Shown in pieces: positions 47,401-58,700 of a stretch of 64,000 nt of DNA. The DNA is from Coptis chinensis (Eukaryota; Streptophyta; Magnoliopsida; Ranunculales; Ranunculaceae): positions 38,351,001 through 38,415,000 of the forward strand of contig CM027378.1 of NCBI GenBank assembly GCA_015680905.1, written 5' to 3'. The number at the start of each line of letters is the position of its first letter. Position 1 is the first letter of the stretch. A model generated the notes under the pieces. The model made no database searches. It was not told the DNA's origin and worked only from the letters and a program-made list of their open reading frames with translations. The translations under genes and the position numbers were made by a program.

Positions 47401-49673
47401 GTTGGGTGCTCCACACTTAAACATGGTATAACAGCTGGCTATTGTATTTTACCCAAAGGGCCCAATTAATACATGTCACCCAAGTAATGCCACACGTGAG
47501 GTTGCATGTTGAAATGATTAGTATATTGTAAGGCTTTAAACATCCCATGTAGGACTACACTAAACATCTCAACATTAGAGAATCATGTGATAGAGGTGAC
47601 TGTAGAATTTCAAGGAAAGTGATCGTGGCCAAATACCAATTTCATCAAGCTTATCCCCAAGAAGGACTAGGAAACACTACCGACTATAGACCTATCACTT
47701 ACCTTGGCTCTAATATCAGTAGCTCGCCACCAACCGCTCAATTACAGAAGCGTAACTCAACAACTTCAATGGTAATCTAAGTTGATCCTTCTTGTAGAGA
47801 ACGACATCCCTATCATGGAGAAAGAATGAAAACATGGAGAAGATTGTTACTTCAAAAGCTTAGGGAAAAAGGAGGCTGAACAGCTCGTCACCGTTGTGAA
47901 TGGAGGAATTAAATATGAAGGATGGCCAGCGAAGAAAGACATAGCATGTAAGTGGTGCTAAGTTGTGTTAGCAAGAATCAAGAAAAACTTGAGGTATCCA
48001 TGGTAATCCCATCGATCCATCATCAGGGTTAGGAAGAGTGGTCACTTTCTTCTTTTCCTGAAGGTTAGAAATCAAAGGGTTGGATACAAGTCTCTCCCAA
48101 TGTAAACAAGAGTTCGGGATTTGATCGAAACAAACGCAAGCTAATATCGTTTCAAGAGATGCCTTGATGCATCCAAGATCTAGTTCCCTCAGTCCTTTCA
48201 GTTCAGGATTTCCAGTGCTTTGGGACAGAAAAGTGACATTCAAGTTGGAAAACTCACTTTGCTCTGGAATTGGCTTTGGCTATGGGAGCAGAAAGAATAG
48301 CTGAATAGGTAAACTACATTCGCAATAAGAGATAATCATTTTTTTGAAAAATCGGGGTTGACAAACAATGGATGTACAAGGCCAAAAACGAAATTAAAAA
48401 AATCAATATCAAAGACAACGCACAAGGCGCTATCTTTTAGCCAAATCTGTCTCATCCCAGTAGAAACTGCAAGTACAGAACAGATTTTGAGCACAACGCT
48501 TTTAAGATCCAGTGAAGCTCAATGGAGAACAGTTTGCAGGGTTTAGATTATGTATAGGGTCTTTTTGTAGTACGTCACACTATTAGTGCGCTTTTGAGTT
48601 TAGTCACACGAAGTTCAAATATTTGATTTTAGTCACACTCCGTCAACAAGTCTGTCTCAATCTGTTAGTGAACCTAATTGACTAGGTTTGACTATACGTT
48701 GACCGTATATATATATAACCCTATTTTTTATTTTTTTTAGAAATGAACCAATCCATCATCACTCACCACCATACTCGAGGACAATCTCAATGGTCAAAAA
48801 CAAATATTATCAATCTGGTCTAACAACTCGAATCTCGATGAATATCGAAAGGTCGATTAAATTAGGGTACTCAATGAACAAAACAGTCGAAGATTAATTC
48901 CCGAAACAAACAAAATCTCTTTGTGTTCCAACCAAAGAGATGCCTAATTTAATCTGGTGGATAGCATGGAAATGAACCAGTGCTAGAAAGAAATGTCACG
49001 AAAGCCAAGTAAGGCTCCGCTGCAACAAGATCAGTTGTTTGAATTGGAGAGAGTCAGGGAAGCAAGGATAGATTCCTTAAAGAAGGGGTGGGCTCACCTG
49101 GACCTATATCAGTTTGATAGTTTCGTCAGGCTTTACTGGACTGTTATCCAATCTATTTCATTGTTCTGGATACGGTTCGTATTCCCAAGGAAGGCCCTAC
49201 TTCGTAAGCCGGTTCTTCTGTTTGGATTTATGATTCGAGTCACCCTACGCTCATTTGCATTGATGATCTGAGAAATGGATCTGACCAGCGGTCGTTTCAG
49301 AAAGAGATAGCGCACTTAAGCACTCCTAAAGTAGAGTGTAGTGATTATTCCTTGCTGGTGAACAAGATCCGTATTCCCAAGCCACATCACAGCATCAAAA
49401 GCCTTTTTTCGCAGCTTCCTTTCGCCATATCCAGTGCTAGTCCCGACAAGAGTTCATCAGATCAGAAGGGACATCCCCAAAACACGTCATTCGCCTAAGT
49501 GTAGTACTGAACCGTATCTGATCTTGAATTGCTAAATTTAGATATTCATCGAGATTCGAGTTATTAGACCAGATTGATAATATTTGTTTTCGACCACTAA
49601 GATTGTCCTCGAGTATGGTGGTGGGTGATGATGGATTGGTTCATTTCTAAAAAAAGGAAAAAAAAAAAAAAGG

Positions 49674-49733
<60 letters not shown>

Positions 49734-52700
49734 GGTCAACATACAGTCAAACCTAGTCAAATACGTTGACTAACAGATTGAGACAGACTTGTTGACGGAG
49801 TGTGACTAAAATCAAAAGCGCACTAATATAGTGTGACGTACTACAAAAAAACCCTTGTGTATATTCTGACTCAACCAGACAGGTACGTTGTTCAAGGTTT
49901 CAGAGGATGCCTAACACTGGCTAGCTTGTACTCGATTTTCTGCGTCTCCGAGTCTAATTTTCATGGCCTATTTAGCATTAATCACACCTAAGTGATACTA
50001 ACACCAACGAAACTACTGAAAATTGCTTCTATTGGTGTCATTCTTTTGATGATATGCTTATCTAGCGTGTGGGCCAAAGTGCCAAACTGGAAACATCTTC
50101 TACCCCTAACTTTGGTCTAAACAAATTATGAAGCCAAAGCAATGTTGGTACGAATATCCTAGCAACGCAAAATTATAATGATTAAGTATTGATCGAAACC
50201 AAGAAAACTATCATTCCCTTCTCTGTAAATGCAACAATAGGTCAAAGAAGAACATACATAGGTGTCTTGACATACTATAAACTATAAAGACGCTAAAGAT
50301 AATCCAGTGCAAGCAACAATTTGCACACAGACGATGAATAAATTATAAGCATCCAAGAATGAAAATAGTGGGAGTCCTTCCAAGGGTAATTTAATAGGAA
50401 GTCTAAATAACTGTATGTGTTAGTGTACTACAGGGTTATCTATTGTATTAAAAAGGATATTCAGATTCCAAAAGAAAACCCAACTAAAAAGCTAAACTCA
50501 ATAAAAATAAGTTGTATCTTGGAGTCCAAGAGAAAAAAAATGACTTGGCTACTGTAGTACAGACTAAGAAATTATTCCGAGTAATATGAACGAAGTATAT
50601 GCTGTTGAATGAAAACCTAACAGATCCACAGACAAGAAGTTTGAAAGAGAAAGGGTCCTTTAAGTTTGATTCAAGGTCTAGATTAATTAGTCGGATTCGA
50701 TAATCGATGTGAACCCTAATTATCTCTTGAAAATAGTAAACTTCAAAGGGTAATAACAAGTTGATTGAGTTGATATGTGGATACACTTGAAATCATATAT
50801 ACCACATTCATCATATCTAGTATTAGGAGTTTAGGATCTTACATGATGGGAGGTTGGATTTAATCCCTAACAGATCTAATACAACTGTTTTTCCCATTAT
50901 CACCATATAGTAACTAAGACACTAACCTATATGAGTGAGAAAAAGAGGTTGTTTCCCATGACAACTATGATGCCTCCAGAGCTCATGAGATCGGGATACT
51001 GCCCAATGCCACTAATGTGCAAGCTTAAGGGAATATATAACGGGACTGAGTATGTGCAAGTGCTCCAACTTATCTACGTAAGTACTTGATTCAAGATCCT
51101 CTTATCACAGACTTTGCACTAAGTGAGGGTTCAAAACGATATGCTAGTATGCTACCTGTAGTCTCTGTACTCAGCCTAAGATGAAGCCATGTTTTTTACT
51201 TATTTAGTAATCATATATAACTGAAAATGTGAAGGGAACGATATATTCTTAATATGTAGCAAAATATAATAAAAGTAAAACAAATAATAACTTCGAAATT
51301 CTTAAACATATGTAATTCATACATAAATTAAAAAAGAAAATTTTAATCTTCTTAAAAAAACTCAAAAATCATATTACATAGAAAAATAATAAAAATATAA
51401 CCATTAACTATTAGCTCAGCACAATAAAGCCATGACTCATATATCATAACCTCTACAAAAAAGAATTATAATCAATGATCCTAAAATTAACAATCTTGTA
51501 AATAACCACAATTCCAAGTTTAACAGTAATAGTACTTTACTCACAATTTCTAAGTCACATTGACACGGATAGGCACGTCGGTGTCCGACACGGCGACCTA
51601 TCTAAGTAGTTACACCACACTTGTTAAAAGGAAAACTATTACTATTCTTTAGTTTACAAAGTGCCTCCTTACAAATAATTAAATATGAATGTGGCATATC
51701 ATGGAGGCATATAAGAAACCCTAGTTTGAAATCGTATGCACAACAAGTCCATGTGTCGAACATGGGTGCCCATGTGTCTGTGTGTCCGACACGGAATATT
51801 TTGAGAATATGAAGCGTCAATGTTACTTAGCATAATTTGTATCATTTAGTACGCAGACACATAGGGTTTACCCCAAATAAACCATAAGGTCTCGTAATTG
51901 TTAATTTAGAAGTTTTCTACATCTAGAAACCCTTATTTCTCAGTCAGGTAAATTAGTTGAACCTTCCGCCAGCTAATTCACATCAGCGGATATCTGTCTC
52001 ACAACGTTCTCATGCTATATCTGTAGTGGAAACTATACAGATACGTTTTAACATGTGTCCGGGTGACTGGGTCTGTCATGGAGCAGGGAAGTGCTGAACA
52101 CCACCATGGGGCGGATATCTGCCTCCCAACATCCTCATGCTAGCTCTGTAGTAGATACTAGATGTGTTTTATGTGAACGAGAGTAGTCATGATAACAGTA
52201 CAACTGATTATAGTTAAAGCTGTCAACGGATATCCTTTCTCTCTAATCAGATAAGAGAAATTCTTCAAAGAAGGAGCCCTCACACCCATTCCTTTGAGGG
52301 TGCCCTTTTCACTGTCAGATTTGAGAATAGCATCTCGAGAATAATAAACACATTTGACTACAATCTCTCTCCATAAAGGGGAAATTGGGGCATACAAACA
52401 CAAAAAATAAATTAATGTGAGAGAATAAAAAATGAGAGAGAGAGATATTAACCGTGAAAATAAAGGATTTCTTCCTACTATTTTTTCTCCTCTGCCCCAT
52501 CTACCTTTCTCTCTCTTAATAATCTTTATTTTATTTTTCTATTTTTTTGGATGATTATGTCTTCGTTACTAATTTAAGTATGGCAAAAGGTCTACAAATT
52601 GAACCGGATTAGGAAAATATTGTATTTTGGGTTTAAGGAAAGATCTTATATTGTGTATTCTGGGTGTTGGGAAAGATCTTATATTGTATCCCACATATTC

Positions 52701-55700
52701 TATAAATGTGGGTAAGGTATTATTTTTTTCCTTTTTTGGTAGAATGGGTATCTAGACACTCGGATTAGTATTATAAATAAATATATAGTAGAGAGATGAA
52801 AAAACTCTCTACAACTCTTTCCTCCACCATTTTCTACCATATACTGTTAGCTTCTCTCTTCATTTGTTATTATTGGTTTCCCAATCTTTAATGTCGTCTC
52901 TACTCTCTTAGCATCACTATTTACATAGTATCAGAACTCTAGGTTTAAATCTGAGTTCAATGGTATACTAGGAGAGGTTTCACCAAAATGAGTATACAAG
53001 GAAAAAAAAGTAGTACGTCTTGAGCTATTAAATCGTTGAGCACTTGCCGAGTAATCGGTGAGTACACGCTACTCGCTGCTTAGCCGACCCGACTAATAAT
53101 TTAATCCCCGATCACAATCGGGCTCAAAAACTCTCCGAGTACTCGGCTGATTAGCCGAGTAATTGTGTTCACTATTTCAACTATTTCAATGTTAAACATT
53201 GAACTCGACATTTCGCCAATTCGACCAACCCTCAATTATGTAAAGTTCTACATTTTAGTCATATTTATTTTAGTTGATTGAGTGTTTTAATTGTTTATTG
53301 ATTGATTGGGTTCTTAACTGGCTTCATTATGTTGGTATTTCAAAGTTAAATATATTTAATAATTATTTGTAAACAAATAGTGTTATGAAAAATCGCTCGA
53401 TTAATCCCCGACCGATTACACCTACTCGCTACTCGCTCTTCAAACGAGTAGCGATGGAGTAGTGATTTAACTGCACAAAGTACGTCTTTATATCATTCAG
53501 TTTCAACTGTCGATATTCCTCACAAATGAAATCCCACCCAAGAGTATCAGCTAGTAGTATATTGTAAATCTTGGATCTGCAAAATCAGTCTTGAAAGTCA
53601 CAGATCGAGTGCTCTCAGTCAGATACAAAAAGCTGTTTTTGACGTATTTTCAAAGTTTTCCAAACATTCTTGGAAAATTTTTGAAATTCCAGAAAAATCT
53701 AAGAATAAGAAAAGTCTTCTGGACCTTGTGGTGAATCTGTCCTCTATGTACTCCTTAGGTACCATTGAGAAAAATAAAAAGGAGTAGTTGGTAATTGGTA
53801 TTGCAAGTTCTTTGGGTATTTGTTGTAGCATTCTTTTTTGTGTCAATCATTGATCAAGTTCGTTGCTATTGAAGTATTATCATTTAGTTTTTTTTTTTAA
53901 TCCTAATAGTAATCAACTTTTTGGGATGACTTGTTTTTTTTGGGAGAAAAAGTCGGTTTTGGGATTTGGGGTTCTAAAATCTCCTATGTATTCAGCATTG
54001 CTAGTCGGAGTCATAATTTATGGAGTGTCAAGTCTGGTTTTCATTTGTTGAAATGTTGTACTCTTATCAAGTCTGTATTTGCCGAGTATGAGTTTCAGAT
54101 TCTGAAGTTCTGAGTATTGAAGAGTTTTAGGCTGGATTTCTTCACAAAGTATTTTTGGTCTCTCTCGAGTATTCTATTTGTTCATGAGTATTCAAGTAGT
54201 ATTCTTTGGCACTTCGCAACTATTATTGTTTATTTGGCACACCGTCAAGTACTTGAATATACAACTTCCGCAGCTAGTATGAAAACTCTAAGAAGAGGAG
54301 CATTTCTCATCAGTTTTGTTTGTTGTTGAGTCATGTTTCGAAGTGAAGTTGCAGTTTGGTGGTATACTCTCACATGTTTTGCAAGTAAATGCATGCATAG
54401 AAAGTATTCTAGTATTTCTAGTGAATCTTTGTTTACCCTCTAGTCTGTTTCAGTGGGTCTTTGTTTACACCCCCATCCGTTTGTTGGATCTACCCAACCC
54501 CCTTCCACATCCCAATCCCCTAAGTATTGTATTTTAGTTGTCCAAGTCGGACACAAAATCTTTTGTATATTCCAACTTGAGGGGGAGAATATGGAGATAT
54601 CAATGTGAATGAGGTATTAAGAAGTATGAGGCAATATGTTCAGTTTAAGTATTGGCTCGGCAGCAGGTATAAGGCATTCTTCAGTATCCATAGAGTAGTC
54701 ATGCCATAACTATAACAATATACAAGTAGTAGTCACGCCTAAACTGCATGCATGAGTATTCAGATAGCAGTCAAAGCTTAAATTGCAATAGTATTGTGTG
54801 GACATTAGTTGTGATGGTAGCAGCAGCCAAGTAGCGCGCATCAAGTCAATGAAATAGTTTCCAGTTTACATTTTGTCAGCCATAGCAGCAATGGAATGAG
54901 CAGCAGCCAAGAGCGGGCCATCCAATTGGTGATATAGTTACGATTGCGTAAGAGTTTCAGTATTCAGGTTTAAACCTAAAGTTTCAGAATGATTCTACTT
55001 TTGAGTTTATCGTCTGAAATAGCTCTTTGTGAAAGGGGGAGCAGTATCGATATTTCTTTGAGTTTATTTCTGTAATCCAAACTGCAATATACATAGTTTG
55101 TATGTTTACAGCTTATCTTAAGGGAGAGTGTTAAGAAATATATTAGTATTAGGAAAATATTGTATTTTGGGTTTAAGGAAAGATCTTATATTTTGTATTC
55201 TGGGCGTTAGGAAAGATCATATATTGTATCCCACATATTCTATAAATGTGGGTAAGGTATTATTTTCTTCTTTTTTTGGTAGAATGGGTATCTAGACACT
55301 AGGATTTAGTATTATAAATAAATGTATAGTAGAGAGATGAAATAACTCTCTACAACTCTTTCCTCCACCATTTCCACAATATACTGTTAGCTTCTCTCTT
55401 CATTTGTTATTACTGGTTTTCCTATCTTCAATGTCGTCTCTACTCTCCTAGCATCGCCATTTACAGTTACTAATTTAAGTATGACAAAAGGTCGACAAAT
55501 TGAACCGGATTTTTTAAGTTTTTTGAAAAACCCAGATGAAAGGATCGACAAAACTAGCTGAATATAGATTCACAAAAGATTGTGTTAAATGTGATAGAAG
55601 AAAAAGAAAAAGAATTCTCTCTCTTCTCTTTCTTTTCTTGAGTTCTCTCTCCCTCCCTCCAATTTTTTCTCTCACAATAATGCGTTTTTCTTACAGTTCC

Positions 55701-58700
55701 AAGTTAAATCTTGTATCTAACAGACCCTCAAAAGAATTACATAAATTGAGTTTACCGTTTAACGGAATTCAGATTTAGCATAGGTCAACCACAGAAAAGT
55801 CATCATCCATCAAATACTCGTTTACAGCCATAATTATATGCATATACATTGGGATGTATTGTAAGCTATTCATACCTTATACACGTGAGGGGCACCATGT
55901 ATTTGTATGTGGCTGGAAGTTCTTTGACCAGGAAAGAAATACATCTTCAGTATGGATTCTTTCCCCAAAACAGAACCATTACGAGACTTGACTATGGCTT
56001 CCATCACCGCATCACCGTTTTGAGATTCATGTGCTGATCTCAACTCCTCCTGTTGTCAATATGAAAGATCAAAAGTCAGTTCTTCAATTCCTACCTAACA
56101 AATTTGAAATGAATGCAACTGAAGCAACTAAATGAATCCAGTAAATCCTGTAGTCCTTAAAGTCAGAGAAATAGAATTACAGGGACAGTAAAAAATCTCC
56201 CAGGGCGTAATCTTATGCTCCATTTCATTGTTTGAACCTCTGGTCTCTGATGCAACCATGTCTTAAATGTAATCCTCGACTCTCCTTGTCCACAAAAACC
56301 ATCAAATGCTTCACTGCCAAGGTATGCAGAAAATGCTATCAACCTAAAGTAGCGCTCCAAGTACTCGGCACCACGATTTAGTGCAACTCTTCTAACCCTG
56401 GGCTCCACATGTTGTTGGTTGAATACCTTCATGTATTGCAAAACAGCTCTTCGTATATTCTGCAAAGCAGAACACCTATCGACGATAGCATCCAATATCT
56501 CCCTGCATTCCACACCATTATCAAACAATCTTGTTATCTTCCGTAACAACAAGATGTCATTTATCCCAAATGCACGTTTTGGTTCTTTTCCACTTCCTTC
56601 TTTAACCATAGTTGCTGAAGATGGAGAATCGTTGCTTCCAGCTTCTTCGTTACTTGAGCAATCACTGTCCACTTCTTCAAGGGATGTATCTTCAAACTGC
56701 ATTCTCATGGGCCTTCCGTAGCCAATTCGTAGTTTCAGAAGGCAAGCAATAACAGTTCCTGTGGTTGTCCTTCCTCTACCCATCTGTCAACAGAAAATAT
56801 GATTTATCAGTCTTTTCTCCAAAAACTTCTCAAGAAGCTCAACATCTTCTTGGAATTCAGTAAATAAGTGCAAATAAAGCAATTTAGTTGCAGCTAAAAA
56901 AAACCATACCTGGCAGTTGAAAACAAGAGCAGTATCCTTGGTTGCAGAAGCAATATTCCTAGCTAATGTGTCAAAATCTGAACTTTTAGGAGCTTTACCA
57001 TCAGTTATGGGCACACGGGCATACTTAATTGGAAGACCTTCATCCTCCAAGCACCTATACACCTCCAGAGGAGTCTGAATTGCTTCAGAACTCACATGTT
57101 CCCAAGCGTCAAAAATTTGACCATCATCTGTTTCATGAGTGACCATTATAGCACCTCCATAGTGCTCTGCCTCCCGTAGAATATCCTCTCTCAATCGAGC
57201 TTCCATCCTCTCAACTCTCTCACGATTTATACCCTGTAACAATACCACTTACACATTTAAGATCTAATGCAACAAAATATACAGCTTTAACAATTCCATT
57301 TGCACAGAGGAGAAGACAACGGTGACGGGCATCACTATGCACATATATAAAAAAATGACATTCAACAAACATTAGCTTACGAAAACACCCTTCTATTTAT
57401 TTATTTTTTTCTGGATTACTGTAGTTTCTTTGTTACCTTAAGTGCAACTCGTGTAATTACAAAAAAAAAATCTCTATTGACATATTGTGGTATAGATGAA
57501 TACGCATGATGGCTCTAGTGACCGCCAATACAGTTCTAACTCTAACGTGTCCTAGATTCAATCACATTGTCAACATAATTAGTAAAGGAAATGTAAAAAT
57601 ATTTACCGTGTACTCCAACATATTCTTGTATGGCCTTTCTACCTCACGTAGCACAAATGGTTTTCCATTGATGTATATAACTGGCTCTTCTCTCATATTA
57701 TGCCAAAAAACTGGGCATCTACATTTAGAGGTACCTATCCTTCTAATCACAGCTCGTATACCATCAATAGTTGGATTAGCAACACCATAAACAGGAAATC
57801 CAGGAACTTCTCTGAAATTAGGAGCACCCTCCACCCTTTCGGGTAAATTCAGATTTTGACAACCAGGACAGTGGTCACTCTTTAGAACAGTCTGACTTCC
57901 AAGAACCTCTCCATTCCTTAAGGCAGCAACTACACCCATCTCATAAGGACGCCCATCAGCAGATTCAGCTATTTTCATCAGAGATGGTTTTAACCTCGCA
58001 TAGCCAAGTGCACCCATAGGGTCTCTCCTCAGTAACCTGCATAAAAACTTTAAATATCACTTAAAATTCATATACAGAGACCTATGAAGATATTAATTAG
58101 AGGTTATTTCGTAGTCAGAGATCGTTCCTTGACTAGCAAGGAAACCCATGTATAAATAGGTTTTGCCTGTAAAGAGGAGGCATATTTGACTGTTTAGTTT
58201 TAGAGAATTGTTACTTGAAGAGTATGTTTACTTTGAGAGTTTGCTTACATATAAAATGTCATCTTTTGTTTCAAACAAATATAGGTTAGCGAGTATTGTT
58301 CTTGTTGACTTAAGGATTTAAATTGACTGAAACCATAAATTATCAAAGCACCCTTATTGAAGCTTTCGCAAACGAGTTTGCAATGGCACCTCTCCAAACT
58401 TCAATCTGAAGAGCCAAGTAGACTGCTCATGCTCGAAACTGAAAATCAAAATGAACAATCTATTGGAGAAAATACCACAATGGTATTTTCGATGTTACTC
58501 ACCCCAACTGTCAAAGGATGTATCTTTCTAGGTTATCTCACCCCAGCCTCCCAACCTCCAATTTCCAATAAAAGATGAGGGAAATGTTACAGATTTGAGA
58601 TTTCACAAGGATAGGTGAGATACAGTGATGTGATTCACATTGATCCGATAAAAGAAATCTCGCACAATCGAATGAGCATAGAGGCTCCAAATAGAAGTGC

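Larger units (their letters stand above)
48548..49863. mobile_element. non-autonomous MULE (1298 bp), long TIRs, 9-bp target duplication
   Basis: Element 48557-49854 begins GGGTCTTTTTGTAGTACGTC and ends with its inverted copy. The inverted repeats extend about 290-310 bp (to about 48845 and from about 49540), with a 35-bp duplication in the left arm and an expanded TA tract in the right. It is flanked by TTATGTATA (48548-48556) and TTGTGTATA (49855-49863), a 9-bp duplication with one change. Long TIRs and 9-bp duplications are Mutator hallmarks. The central 690 bp is non-repetitive, with no transposase. Confidence 0.85.
52565..55511 (+). mobile_element. non-coding LTR retrotransposon with 46-bp flanking duplication
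   Basis: The 5' LTR about 52608-52925 and the 3' LTR 55129-55465 are near-identical direct repeats ending TTTACA. The 3' LTR begins TGTTAAGAAATATATTAG after a purine-rich AAGGGAGAG tract. After the 5' LTR comes TAGTATCAGAAC, a diverged Met-tRNA primer-binding site. The 2.2-kb interior encodes no gag or pol, and a second AACTTGAGGGGGAG tract lies at 54576. The 5' LTR lacks its first 19 bases. The 46 bases before it (52565-52610) recur immediately after the 3' LTR (55466-55511) with two mismatches. Confidence 0.85.
45690..55875 (-). other. Paladin intron 11 (10.2 kb)
   Basis: Exceptionally long intron between exons 56049-55876 and 45689-45459. It contains a hAT-like MITE, a family of CTTTAAACACCCCATG repeats, a MULE, a GTTACATTGACA-type MITE and an LTR retrotransposon with a nested element. 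Exon frames on either side join correctly, so the gene reads through despite the load. Confidence 0.85.

Noticed and set aside
47968..48243. 91-codon - strand frame in the large Paladin intron
   Set aside because: The sequence looks mildly protein-like but I recognise no family, see no splice partners, and it lies in transposon-rich intron.
54117..54537. Open frames in the LTR retrotransposon interior
   Set aside because: No gag, protease, integrase or RT motifs; the frames are short and unordered.
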